From: Actinomycetes bacterium
GTDB lineage: Bacteria; Actinomycetota; Acidimicrobiia; Acidimicrobiales; Aldehydirespiratoraceae
Direction: 5' to 3'
NCBI GenBank assembly: GCA_024276355.1
Contig: JAJRXJ010000313.1
Location: forward strand, 1 to 33,791
DNA: 33,791 bases
Shown: piece by piece, positions 9,946 to 19,122 of the stretch
Layout: every line of letters starts with the position of its first letter
Numbering within the stretch: position 1 is the stretch's first letter
Notes under the pieces: generated by a model
The model's input: only the letters and a program-made list of their open reading frames with translations
Told to the model about the DNA's origin: nothing
Databases searched by the model: none
Program-made: the position numbers and the translations under genes

Positions 9946-9997
9946 CGGGCATCTCCTCAGATTCGGAACCTGCGCACAATATCGGCCCGAGCGACGA

Positions 9998-10444
9998 TCA
10001 GGCCTGCTCGCCACCCAATGCATCAAGCTTCGCCACCCGGCCGGAATGTCGACCGCCCTCGAACCTGGCCCCCAGCCATGCGTCGACCACGTCGATGGCC
10101 ACCGTGGGCCCGGTGAGTCGCTCTCCCACGCAGATCACATTGGCGTCGTTGTGTTGCTTCGACAGCCTGGCCGAAGTGACGTCGTGGACCGTGGCAGCAC
10201 GGACCCCACGAATCTTGTTGGCGGCGATCGCTATGCCGATGCCGCTACCGCACACGCACACTCCACCGTCAGCCTCGCCGGATACCACCGCACGCCCGAC
10301 CGCGGCGCCGAAATCCGGATAGTCGACCCGCTCGGTTGAGTGGGTTCCGCAGTCGACCACCTCAATGTCGAGGCTGGCCAAGTGGGCGGCGATCTCCTGC
10401 TTCATGTGGAACCCGGCGTGGTCGGATCCAACGGCAATGCGCAT
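9998..10444 (-). CDS. rpiB: Ribose-5-phosphate isomerase B
   Basis: [18 protein letters not shown]...DYPDFG...[25 protein letters not shown]...[15 protein letters not shown]. Confidence 0.95.
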   Translation of the reverse strand: MRIAVGSDHAGFHMKQEIAAHLASLDIEVVDCGTHSTERVDYPDFGAAVGRAVVSGEADGGVCVCGSGIGIAIAANKIRGVRAATVHDVTSARLSKQHNDANVICVGERLTGPTVAIDVVDAWLGARFEGGRHSGRVAKLDALGGEQA

Positions 10445-10476
10445 CATCTCTCCGTGTCTCGAGGGTTGAGGGGATC

Positions 10477-11115
10477 CTAAGACCGCCGGTCGACCACCGC
10501 GGTGATCTCCCGCTCGGTGATCGATCCCTCGCGCAACACCACCGGTTGGTGCCCGCACAAGTCGACAACCGTGGAGGCCATGCCCCGGCAGGGCCCACCA
10601 TCGATGAGCAGCGGGACCTCGGGCAGCATCAGCGACGCCTCGGCGGCTTGGGTGGCCGAGGCCTCACCGTGGGAGTTGGCGCTGGTCGTGGCCAGCGGGC
10701 CGACAGTTCGACAAACCTCCACGACGAATCGGTGGTTCGGGCATCGCACCCCGATGGTCGCCCGGTCTCCCGCCGCTCTCGGGGCCTCCGGTGAACGCGG
10801 CGCGACCATGGTGAGTGGTCCGGGCCAGAAGCGCTCGGCCAAGAGCTCGAACTCGGTGCTCGGTCTCACCAACGATTCTGCCTGCGCGGTGTCGGCCACC
10901 AGGACCGCCACCCTGCGATCCGCGGGACGATTCTTGGCAGCGAACACCGCCTCCACCGCCGCGCCGTCGGAGGCGAGGGCCGCGAGACCGTAGACGGTGT
11001 CGGTCGGGATGATCACGATTCCACCACGACCCAACTCCGTGGCAGCGGCCGCAACCGCCTCGTCGAATTCGCGGAACATCGACAGGATCCTCGGCCCCTG
11101 ATCAGCGGTTGTCAT
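10477..11115 (-). CDS. tsaC: L-threonylcarbamoyladenylate synthase (Sua5/YciO/YrdC family)
   Basis: GGIVIIPTDTVYGLAALASD, KNRPADRRVAVLV, FWPGPLTMV, RCPNHRF, TSANSHGEAS. Confidence 0.92.
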   Translation of the reverse strand: MTTADQGPRILSMFREFDEAVAAAATELGRGGIVIIPTDTVYGLAALASDGAAVEAVFAAKNRPADRRVAVLVADTAQAESLVRPSTEFELLAERFWPGPLTMVAPRSPEAPRAAGDRATIGVRCPNHRFVVEVCRTVGPLATTSANSHGEASATQAAEASLMLPEVPLLIDGGPCRGMASTVVDLCGHQPVVLREGSITEREITAVVDRRS

Positions 11116-11999
11116 GCGGGCAGGCGGGCCACGACCGCCCGCTCTCGACCGGTCAGATCATGGTGGATCTCGGTCTCGAATCCCCGGGCCCGGCACTCCG
11201 CGGCGATGGTCGATGTCTGGGATGGCCCCATCTCGAGCACGATCACGCCATCGGCCGTCAGCCACGGCCGGGCGTTGTGCACGAGATGGAACAGGTCGTC
11301 GGTTCCATCCGGACCTCCACGAAGCGCATGCTGGGGCTCCCAGTCGGAAACCACCGCCGGCAGGGCTTCGTCGTCCGGCACGTATGGGGGATTCGACACG
11401 ATCACGTCGATCGATCCCCGCAGGGCGCTCGGCAGAGCATCGAACCACGACCCGGTATGGACGCTCACGCGGGTGGCCGCTCGCCCGATGCCGGCCAGAT
11501 TGGCGGTGGCCACCGCAATGGCGGCTTCCGACAGATCGGTCAGGAACACTCGGGACCCGGGACATTCCTTGGCCACCGAGAGACCGATCGCGCCTGTTCC
11601 GGTGCCCAGATCGGCCACCATGACCTCCGCCCCGCGTGTCTTCGACCTCCTCTCGGCCTCGGCAATGGCCAGCCCGGCCACAACCTCGGTCTCCGGGCGC
11701 GGCACCAGCACACGACTGTCGACCATCAGGTCGAGATGACGGAAACCCCACCGACCCAGGACGTACTGCAACGGTTCGCCGGCCTCCCGACGGGCCAACA
11801 TTGAATCGAACCGGGCCACTCCGCCCACGGTGGCCGGATCATTCAGCAGGCCGGGAAACTCGGCTGGTTCGATACCGGCCGCCTCCTCCACGATCCGGCG
11901 GGCGTCGACCTCCGGGTTCTCGCAGCCGGCTGCGGTCAACCTCGTTGTCGCCTCGGCAAGAAACACCGACCAGGCGACGGTGTCACCCTCCGGGTTCAC
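11112..11999 (-). CDS. prmC: Peptide chain release factor N5-glutamine methyltransferase
   Basis: GEPLQYVLGRWGFRHLDLMVDSRVLVPRPETE, VADLGTGTGAIGLSVA, VSNPPYVP; ATGA overlaps with prfA and tsaC. Confidence 0.95.
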   Translation of the reverse strand: MNPEGDTVAWSVFLAEATTRLTAAGCENPEVDARRIVEEAAGIEPAEFPGLLNDPATVGGVARFDSMLARREAGEPLQYVLGRWGFRHLDLMVDSRVLVPRPETEVVAGLAIAEAERRSKTRGAEVMVADLGTGTGAIGLSVAKECPGSRVFLTDLSEAAIAVATANLAGIGRAATRVSVHTGSWFDALPSALRGSIDVIVSNPPYVPDDEALPAVVSDWEPQHALRGGPDGTDDLFHLVHNARPWLTADGVIVLEMGPSQTSTIAAECRARGFETEIHHDLTGRERAVVARLPA

Positions 12000-13060
12000 G
12001 ACCCGCCCTCGAGTTGACGCCGGCGCTCATCGGCAACCAGGGCGTCGCTGACATCGTCGAGTTCGCCGGCCAGCACCCGATCCAGCTTGTGGATGGTGAG
12101 CCCGATCCGATGGTCGCTGACCCGGTTCTCCTTGAAGTTGTAGGTCCGGATCTTCTCCGACCGGTCTCCTGCGCCAACCTGATCGCGCCGGAGCACGGCC
12201 TGTTCGGCAGCCGCCTTTTCCTGCTCGGCGGCCAACAACCTCGACCGCAGAACCCGCATGGCCTTGGCCTTGTTCTTCAGCTGGCTTTTCTCGTCTTGCA
12301 TGGCCACCACGATCCCGGTCGGGATGTGGGTGATTCTCACCGCCGAATCCATGGTGTTGACCGACTGCCCGCCGGGCCCGGACGATCTGTAGGTGTCGAT
12401 ACGAAGGTCTTGATCCTTGATGTCGACCTCAACCTCTGCGGCCTCGGGCAACACGGTGACCGTGGCCGAGGATGTGTGTATGCGGCCCTGGGACTCGGTG
12501 ACCGGCACCCGTTGGACCCGATGGGTGCCGCCTTCGTGTTTCATGCGGGTCCAGACGGAGTCGCCCGACATCAACGAGGTGATCTCGGTGAATCCACCAA
12601 GGTCCGATGGTGAGGAAGCCAGCACCTCCATGTGCCAGCCCTGACGCTTGGCGAACGCTTCGTACATCTCGAACAGATCCCGAGCGAAAAGATTGGCTTC
12701 TTCACCCCCGGCGGCGCCACGAATCTCGACAATCACGTTGCGATCATCGTTGGGGTCGCGAGGAAGCATCAAGGTGCGCAGCCGCTCGGTTTCGGCCGCG
12801 GCAAGCTCCTCCAGCTGCTCGATCTCGGCATGGAGCTCTTCGCGTTCTTCGCTGTCGGCTTCAGCCAGCATCGAGCGCGCCGCCTCGATGTCGTCGACGG
12901 CGGCCCGAAGAGACCGACCACAGTTGACGATCTCCTCCAGCTGCTTGAATCTCCGGCCCAGGTCGGCCAGTTGATGCTGGTCGCGCTGCACTGCGGGATC
13001 GCCGAGACGAATCTCGACCTCACGCAACTCGTCTTCGAGACCGGCTATTCGCTCCAACAC
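11996..13060 (-). CDS. prfA: Peptide chain release factor 1
   Basis: GGQ motif in RSSGPGGQSVNTMDSAVRITHIPTG; RF1-type PxT in RVPVTESQGRIHTSSATVTVLPE. Confidence 0.97.
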   Translation of the reverse strand: MLERIAGLEDELREVEIRLGDPAVQRDQHQLADLGRRFKQLEEIVNCGRSLRAAVDDIEAARSMLAEADSEEREELHAEIEQLEELAAAETERLRTLMLPRDPNDDRNVIVEIRGAAGGEEANLFARDLFEMYEAFAKRQGWHMEVLASSPSDLGGFTEITSLMSGDSVWTRMKHEGGTHRVQRVPVTESQGRIHTSSATVTVLPEAAEVEVDIKDQDLRIDTYRSSGPGGQSVNTMDSAVRITHIPTGIVVAMQDEKSQLKNKAKAMRVLRSRLLAAEQEKAAAEQAVLRRDQVGAGDRSEKIRTYNFKENRVSDHRIGLTIHKLDRVLAGELDDVSDALVADERRRQLEGGS

Positions 13061-13093
13061 TCCCGCGAGACTACAGCCGCCCCGCCACGGCCA

Positions 13094-13675
13094 TCACGGG
13101 ACCACACCCACACCGAGAAACGCAGCCACTGCCTCGATGATCTCCCGGTCGAACACCGGCTTGGGGTCGTGACGCTGCCCGGCGAGCCAGTGGATGGTCA
13201 CCGGACCGGTGATGGCCGAGACCTCGCGATCGAGCTCCTCCGGCGTTCCGAAAGGGTCGCGATCACCGTTGCAGAACATGATCGGCACATGAATGTCGGG
13301 GAAGTGCTCAACACGGAGCCGCTCGGGCTTGCCCACCGGGTGAAGCGGGTAGCTCAACATGACGAGCGCCGCGGCCGGCATTCCTTCGGCCACGGCCATC
13401 GAAGCGATTCTGCCTCCCATCGATCTGCCGCCGAATGCCACCTGCTCGGGAGCGATACCGGCCTCCTCGGCAAACAGGGCCGCCTCCTCCTTGATGGCCG
13501 CGATGAGTTTCGGAGCCCGATCGGGTGGGCGACGACCCTGCTTCCGATATGGGAAATCGAATCGTTTAACCGGAATGTCCAGGTGTTCTTCGAGGGCCAC
13601 GAGGAGTCGGTGGTTGCTGTCTCCACCGGCTCCATGGGTGAGCAGGAGGCCCAGCGGTTCAGGAATTTCTGACAT
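13094..13675 (-). CDS. Alpha/beta hydrolase of the KANL3/Tex30 type
   Basis: LLLTHGAGGDSNHRLL, FGGRSMGGRIASM nucleophile elbow, NGDRDPFG, HDPKP. Confidence 0.8.
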   Translation of the reverse strand: MSEIPEPLGLLLTHGAGGDSNHRLLVALEEHLDIPVKRFDFPYRKQGRRPPDRAPKLIAAIKEEAALFAEEAGIAPEQVAFGGRSMGGRIASMAVAEGMPAAALVMLSYPLHPVGKPERLRVEHFPDIHVPIMFCNGDRDPFGTPEELDREVSAITGPVTIHWLAGQRHDPKPVFDREIIEAVAAFLGVGVVP

Positions 13676-13709
13676 GGCGACAACCTAGCGACCCCGGCCG
13701 TGGGCCCGA

Positions 13710-14420
13710 TCAGGTGGACATCAGGATTCTGCGGGCCTCGGAGATGTCGGCTATCCGAACGGCCGCATCGTCGTGACTGGCGCCGTGGTCCGGGTGGGCA
13801 TCGCGCAAGGCCTCCCGGTAACCCTGCTGAACCGCGGCGCGGGTGAACCCGGAGGCAGACGGGTCGAGACCCAGCACCTTCATGGCCCACCCGATGGGAT
13901 CAACCAGGGAACCCGCTGACATGCTCCCGATCGCGGTTCGCCCGGCCAGATGTCTGAGGAGCTCCGGTCCGATGGGTCCCCTCCATGCCAGCCCCCTCCG
14001 TACGGTCGCCAGGACCCGTCCCCGCGAAGTCTTGGGGACCATGCCGGCGGCGTAGATGGCAGCCAACACATATTGGAGCGGTGACCCGTCGGCGGCCGAG
14101 AACGAGACGGCCAGCTCCCCGTCGTCGTGGCGGTGGATGCGGTGGGTGCTGCGGGTGAGCCCCACCCTGTCGACCTGGAATCGGTGGCGAAGCCTCGGCT
14201 GGGGGATCCTTCGCCCGGCCTCCAGCAGATGAGTCAGGCCGAGCAGATCGGCGTGGAGTTCTTCGTCGGCCCCGTCGGAGAACCTGGCCGCCACCGATCC
14301 GAGCAAGAGGCCACCCACCCCCGGCGGGTCGTCACATGGAAGATTGCACGACCCGAGCGCGATCCGTCGTGTCGGGGCAATGGGTCTGGAGTGGTAGATC
14401 TCCAACTCGGCGAGCAACAT
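13710..14420 (-). CDS. J-domain-containing protein with C-terminal DnaJ-like segment
   Basis: C-terminus AAVQQGYREALRDAHPDHGASHDDAAVRIADISEARRIL has the J-domain HPD motif; N-terminal ~170 aa not assigned. Confidence 0.65.
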   Translation of the reverse strand: MLLAELEIYHSRPIAPTRRIALGSCNLPCDDPPGVGGLLLGSVAARFSDGADEELHADLLGLTHLLEAGRRIPQPRLRHRFQVDRVGLTRSTHRIHRHDDGELAVSFSAADGSPLQYVLAAIYAAGMVPKTSRGRVLATVRRGLAWRGPIGPELLRHLAGRTAIGSMSAGSLVDPIGWAMKVLGLDPSASGFTRAAVQQGYREALRDAHPDHGASHDDAAVRIADISEARRILMST

Positions 14421-14463
14421 CGCGGGTCAAGGTAGCGCCCCAGCCGAACATAGACAGATCGGA

Positions 14464-15225
14464 TCAGACCAGAGCCCGAAGTGTCTCCCTCAACATCTCG
14501 GCCTGACCGCTGATCTCATCGACCGGCGGCTCCTCCTGCTGAATGAGATCGATCAGCAACGCGGCGGCTTCACGAAGTTGACTCCACGACGAGGGTTCGA
14601 ACCCGAACGGGGCCGCCGAGCGCACCAGACGCTCGCCATGTTCGATCACCCCGAGCACGCCGTTGGAGTCTCCCGGGTCGCGACGAAGCCGGTCGGTGGC
14701 CAGAAACAGGGCGCTCAACAGGTCGTTGGCCTCGAGCCCTTCGAGCTTTTCTAGGTCGTGTTCCTCGCGCCTCGCCAAGACCTCGTCGATCACCATGTCG
14801 ACCTGTTCCTCGTCGATCTCGTGGATCACAAGGTCGCCATCGTCGTCGAATTCGTGGGGAACCCCGGTGCCCACCAGCCGCTCGACGAGGACCTCGCGTA
14901 GGTCGTCGTCCCAGCCCTCCATCTCGAATGCGGTCTTGGGTGCATCCGCCTCCAGCGACCGGCGTCCGGCCACCTGCACCTCCTCGAGAAGTCCGTCGAC
15001 GACCTCCTCGACGGATTCGTGGACCATGAGAGTGGTGCCCTGCCACGAATGCACCACCCCATCGGCGACGAGCAGTTGCGATGCCATGGCCCGGGTCTCC
15101 TGGGCCCATGTGTGGAGTTCGTAGGCGATCCATTCGCCTCCGGCGTCGGTGGCCGGAGTCGGCGGAGCATCCGATTGGTCCTGGTCGTCTGACTTTCGGA
15201 ATGGGGAGCGAAATGATGGAGCCAC
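14464..15225 (-). CDS. Uncharacterised acidic protein with two tandem internal repeats
   Basis: 253-aa ORF, GTG start at 15223-15225, divergent from glpX; aligned repeats at residues 35-83 and 100-149. No family recognised. Confidence 0.75.
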   Translation of the reverse strand: MAPSFRSPFRKSDDQDQSDAPPTPATDAGGEWIAYELHTWAQETRAMASQLLVADGVVHSWQGTTLMVHESVEEVVDGLLEEVQVAGRRSLEADAPKTAFEMEGWDDDLREVLVERLVGTGVPHEFDDDGDLVIHEIDEEQVDMVIDEVLARREEHDLEKLEGLEANDLLSALFLATDRLRRDPGDSNGVLGVIEHGERLVRSAAPFGFEPSSWSQLREAAALLIDLIQQEEPPVDEISGQAEMLRETLRALV

Positions 15226-15310
15226 GAAATGAATGATCGCACGTTGTTACGCGCTTCGCTCCCGTCAGCCAACCCCCATCTCGGCCCGACGGTCGGGTAC
15301 CGTCATGGGC

Positions 15311-16306
15311 ATGACGACAGCTTCCGCACAGACCCCGGATCGCAACCTGGCACTCGAACTGGTTCGTGTCACAGAAGCCGCGGCCATGGCCGGCGCGCGG
15401 TGGATGGGAAGAGGCGACAAGAACGGAGCCGACGGTGCCGCCGTCGATGCCATGCGCAACGTTCTGCGCACCGTTCCGATGGACGGAATCGTCGTGATCG
15501 GCGAGGGCGAGAAGGACGAGGCGCCGATGCTTTTCAACGGCGAACTGATCGGCGACGGCTCCACCTACAGAACCGATGTTGCCGTCGATCCGATCGATGG
15601 AACCACCCTCACTGCGCTCGGCCGGGGCAACGCACTCGCGGTGATCGCCGTCTCCGAACGCGACACCATGTTCGATCCCGGGCCCTGCGTCTACATGGAG
15701 AAGATCGCGGTCGGCCCGAGCGCCTACGGCGCGATCAGCCTCGAGAAGTCCCCAGCCGAGAACCTTGCGAGCGTGGCCGAGGCCAAGGGCAAACAGGTCA
15801 ACGATCTGGTGGCGGTGATCCTCGACCGCGATCGCCACGATGAGCTGATCCAGGAGGTCCGCGAAGCCGGTGCCAGAATTCGCCTGATCCCCGATGGTGA
15901 TGTCGCCGGGGCGATATCCACTGCGTGGCCCGACGCCGGTGCCGACATACTCTTCGGGATCGGCGGCACTCCCGAAGGCGTGATCACCGCTGCGGCCCTC
16001 AAATGCATGGGTGGGCAGATGGTGTGCCGGCTGTGGCCTCGCAACGAACACGAACGCAACCAGGCCATCGAGGCCGGATACGACCTGTCCCGGATTCTCG
16101 ACCAGGACGATCTCGTTCATGGCAACGACTGTTTCTTCGCAGCCACCGGGCTCACCGACGGCGACCTCCTCAAGGGTGTCCAGTTCGACAACACGGGGTG
16201 CCGCACCAGCTCCCTGGTGATGCGCTCACGCACCGGCACCGTCCGGATGGTCAACGCCCACCACCGTCTCGACAAGCTGAGCGAGATATCTTCGGTCGAC
16301 TACTGA
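15311..16306 (+). CDS. glpX: Class II fructose-1,6-bisphosphatase
   Basis: NLALELVRVTEAAAMAGARWMGRGDKNGADGAAVDAMR, VVIGEGEKDEAPML, AVDPIDGTTLTALGRGNALAVIAV, GIGGTPEGVITAAALKCMGG. An in-frame upstream ATG lies at 15305. Confidence 0.96.
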   Translation: MTTASAQTPDRNLALELVRVTEAAAMAGARWMGRGDKNGADGAAVDAMRNVLRTVPMDGIVVIGEGEKDEAPMLFNGELIGDGSTYRTDVAVDPIDGTTLTALGRGNALAVIAVSERDTMFDPGPCVYMEKIAVGPSAYGAISLEKSPAENLASVAEAKGKQVNDLVAVILDRDRHDELIQEVREAGARIRLIPDGDVAGAISTAWPDAGADILFGIGGTPEGVITAAALKCMGGQMVCRLWPRNEHERNQAIEAGYDLSRILDQDDLVHGNDCFFAATGLTDGDLLKGVQFDNTGCRTSSLVMRSRTGTVRMVNAHHRLDKLSEISSVDY

Positions 16307-16311
16307 CCATC

Positions 16312-16329
16312 GAGGGCCGGAGCGCCCTC
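16312..16329. terminator. Candidate bidirectional hairpin between convergent genes
   Basis: Perfect 6-bp inverted repeat GAGGGC-CGGAGC-GCCCTC just after the glpX stop and before the stop of the convergent gene at 16358; no clear T-tract. Confidence 0.3.
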
Positions 16330-16357
16330 AGGCCCACATCAAGACGTCACAGTGGGG

Positions 16358-17161
16358 TCAGGCCGACCCGATCGAGTCGTAGCGCTGGAGAATCAGGCTG
16401 CTCATGTCGGCCAGTGGCGCCTGCAGGCGTTCGACCACGGCCTCGGTGGCCTCGCGCACCATCTCGAGCGACCTCTCGTAACCCACCAGCGCGATTTCCT
16501 GGTGGCGCCACGGCGGCTCGGCCCTGAGTAGCGCCTGTCGGTAGATGACCCTCTCCCCGTGGGTCTCCGACCATTGCTGCTCGGCAAATCGCTGGTGGGC
16601 ATCGTCGCCACCGGCTTCCGCCATGTAGGCCGTCTTGAGGGCATCGACGTCTGCCACCGACTGGGCCTCGAGCCGACGCTCGAAGCCCTGCTTGGCGGCG
16701 GCGAGTTGATCGTCGTCGGGAACGACGTTGAGGATCTCGGCCATGAGGTGGTGCAGTTCCATGCACCGTTGATCCATCCCGGCAGCCAGTCGACGGCGAA
16801 GGGCAACCGGGTCGGCTCCTCCTTCGGCCGCCGCGGCATCGACGGTGGCCTTCATGTCGGCCTCGGCGACCTCCATGATCGATATGACCCCCGACTCGAG
16901 CCAGGAAAGAATCTCATCGACGGCCCTTTGAAGTGCCTCTCCCTGGGGGCGAACCGATGCCTCCCAGTAGGCGTTGGGGTCGACCAGGTCCGGGTAGGGC
17001 ACGGTGGTGGGGTCGGCGACCGCCGTGGAGATCTCTTCGGCCAGAGCCACGAGAAACCCCTCGGTCGGGCAGGCTGGGCCCAACTCGGCCCCGATTCGCT
17101 CCGACGCAACGGCGATCAGATCTCTCAAGCCCTGCTCTATGATTTCGTGTGCTGTCGTCAT
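16358..17161 (-). CDS. Uncharacterised, predominantly helical protein
   Basis: 268-aa ORF, MTTAHEIIEQGLRDLIAVASERIGAELGPACPTEGFLVALAEEIS...; convergent with glpX, divergent from ppk2; no family recognised. Start uncertain (upstream in-frame Met residues). Confidence 0.7.
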   Translation of the reverse strand: MTTAHEIIEQGLRDLIAVASERIGAELGPACPTEGFLVALAEEISTAVADPTTVPYPDLVDPNAYWEASVRPQGEALQRAVDEILSWLESGVISIMEVAEADMKATVDAAAAEGGADPVALRRRLAAGMDQRCMELHHLMAEILNVVPDDDQLAAAKQGFERRLEAQSVADVDALKTAYMAEAGGDDAHQRFAEQQWSETHGERVIYRQALLRAEPPWRHQEIALVGYERSLEMVREATEAVVERLQAPLADMSSLILQRYDSIGSA

Positions 17162-17288
17162 GTTGGATCCGGTGGGGCCAAATTCGCGAACCATCTGACT
17201 GTGGGTCCCCATTGTCCAGTCGGCATTGTTGTCCGGAGGATGAAGGTCGGGCTGCGCCCAATCCCCAAGGGTGATACACAATCCTGTG

Positions 17289-18092
17289 ATGAAGCTATCC
17301 AAATATCGTGTCGAGCCGGGGCAGGACATCATTCTTGGTGACTTCGACACCCACGACAACGGCGGATGGGAGCGTGGTGCTGCCGAATCACGCACCGCCG
17401 AACTCAATTCCCGCCTCGAGTACCTGCAGGAACTTCTCTACGCGGAGCGGCGCCACAAGGTCCTGTTCGTCATCCAAGCCACCGACACCGGCGGCAAGGA
17501 CGGAACCATCCGCCATGTCTTCGACAAGGTGAACCCCCAGGGGGTGAAGGTGGCGTCGTTCAAGAAGCCAACCGAGGTCGAATTGGCCCACGACTACCTG
17601 TGGAGGATCCACCATCACACGCCGGGTGCCGGTGAGATCACCATCTTCAACCGATCCCACTACGAAGACGTTCTGGTTGTGAGGGTCCACGATCTCGTTG
17701 CGCCCGAGCGATGGAAGCGGCGATACGACCACATCAACAACTTCGAGAAGATGTTGGCCGACGAAGGCACCACCATCGTCAAGTTCTTTCTCCACATCTC
17801 CAAGGACGAGCAACGCGAACGGCTCCAGGACCGGATCGACACCCCGCGCAAGAACTGGAAGTTCGAACTCGGCGACCTACGCGAGCGTGAGCTCTGGGAC
17901 GACTATCAGGCGGCCTTCACCACGATGCTCGAGCGGACCAGCACCGAGCACGCCCCATGGTTCGTCATACCTGCAGACCGGAAGTGGTTCCGAAATCTGC
18001 TCATCAGCGAGATCGTCGTCGACACACTCGAGCGACTCGACATGTCGTGGCCCGATCCGGAACCGGGAATCGAGGGCCTCGTCATCGAATGA
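17289..18092 (+). CDS. Polyphosphate kinase 2 family protein
   Basis: LFVIQATDTGGKDGTIRHVF (Walker A-like), ITIFNRSHYEDVLVVRVH, NFEKMLADEGTTIVKFFLHISKDEQRERL, PRKNWKF. Confidence 0.93.
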   Translation: MKLSKYRVEPGQDIILGDFDTHDNGGWERGAAESRTAELNSRLEYLQELLYAERRHKVLFVIQATDTGGKDGTIRHVFDKVNPQGVKVASFKKPTEVELAHDYLWRIHHHTPGAGEITIFNRSHYEDVLVVRVHDLVAPERWKRRYDHINNFEKMLADEGTTIVKFFLHISKDEQRERLQDRIDTPRKNWKFELGDLRERELWDDYQAAFTTMLERTSTEHAPWFVIPADRKWFRNLLISEIVVDTLERLDMSWPDPEPGIEGLVIE

Positions 18093-18138
18093 GCCACCTC
18101 AGCGGCATCCTTCACCGTCGGCCACATCGTCCGACAGT

Positions 18139-19104
18139 ATGACGATGGGCAAATCGAAACCAGGTACCGACCGGCCGATGCTCATGGTGGCGTCATCGGG
18201 CGGGCATCTCACCCAGTTGGTGGAGCTCGCCCCTCGCATGTCTCCTCGTCGCGATCAAACATGGGTCAGTTTCGAGGGCGATCACGCCTCGTCGATCCTG
18301 AAGGGACGACAGGTCGATTTCACCCCGTACATCCCACCGCGGGGGTATGTCTCCCTCCTACGCGCCATTCCTCGAGCAGTGTCGATCATTCGCCGACGAC
18401 GCCCCTCCGTGGTGGTCTCCACCGGATCCGGTATCGCTCTCGCATTTCTGCCCATCGCCAGGATCTGGGGAGCCGACGCCCACTACATCGAGAGCGCCAC
18501 CCGTGCCGAGGGGCCCTCACAAACCGGACGGGTGCTCTCTAGGTTTCGCTGGATCAAGCTTCACACGCAGCATCCGGGTTGGGCCGACGATAGATGGGAC
18601 TACCGGGGATCAGTGTTCGAGGGATACGAGGCCGTTCGGACAGACCCGAGTGTCGTCAGCCGTGTGGTGGTGACAGTTGGAACCATGGAGACCTACGGGT
18701 TTCGTCGGCTCGTGGAGCGCCTGGTCGAGATCATCCCGCCGGAGGCCGAGGTCACCTGGCAGATCGGCGCCACCGATGTCTCCGGTCTCGGGATCGATGG
18801 CCGACGCAGCATCCCGTCCGACGAACTCCACGCGGCCATGCTCGAGGCAGACGTGGTCGTGGGCCACGCCGGCACCGGAGTGGCCCTCACCTGCTGCTCC
18901 CTGGGCATACGACCGTTGCTGGTGCCGCGCACCGCGGCCCACGGTGAGCACATAGACGATCACCAGCACCAGACAGCCGAATATCTCCGCGGGTTGTCGC
19001 TGGCTGCGGTCCACGACGCCGACCACCTGGAGTTCAGCGACCTTGTGTCGGCGACGGAATGGAAGGTCATCCGGCAGTCGGACGCCCCCGACTACGTTCT
19101 CTGA
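18139..19104 (+). CDS. Glycosyltransferase with PssD/Alg14-like N-terminal and PssE/Alg13-like C-terminal halves
   Basis: MLMVASSGGHLTQLVEL and VVVSTGSGIALAFLPIARIWGADAHYIESATRAEGPSQTGR (Alg14/PssD-like); VVVTVGTMETYGFRRLVE...ADVVVGHAGTGVALTCCSLGIRPLLVPR (Alg13/PssE-like). Confidence 0.85.
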   Translation: MTMGKSKPGTDRPMLMVASSGGHLTQLVELAPRMSPRRDQTWVSFEGDHASSILKGRQVDFTPYIPPRGYVSLLRAIPRAVSIIRRRRPSVVVSTGSGIALAFLPIARIWGADAHYIESATRAEGPSQTGRVLSRFRWIKLHTQHPGWADDRWDYRGSVFEGYEAVRTDPSVVSRVVVTVGTMETYGFRRLVERLVEIIPPEAEVTWQIGATDVSGLGIDGRRSIPSDELHAAMLEADVVVGHAGTGVALTCCSLGIRPLLVPRTAAHGEHIDDHQHQTAEYLRGLSLAAVHDADHLEFSDLVSATEWKVIRQSDAPDYVL

Positions 19105-19122
19105 TCCCACCGAGCCCGCTGC

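Noticed and set aside
12632-13672. 346-aa plus-strand ORF opposite prfA and the hydrolase gene
   Set aside because: Antisense to prfA (GGQ motif intact) and to an alpha/beta hydrolase; no coding signature of its own.
14570-16120. 516-aa minus-strand ORF spanning the glpX region and the 14464..15225 gene
   Set aside because: Antisense to well-conserved glpX and out of frame with the better-supported 253-aa gene.
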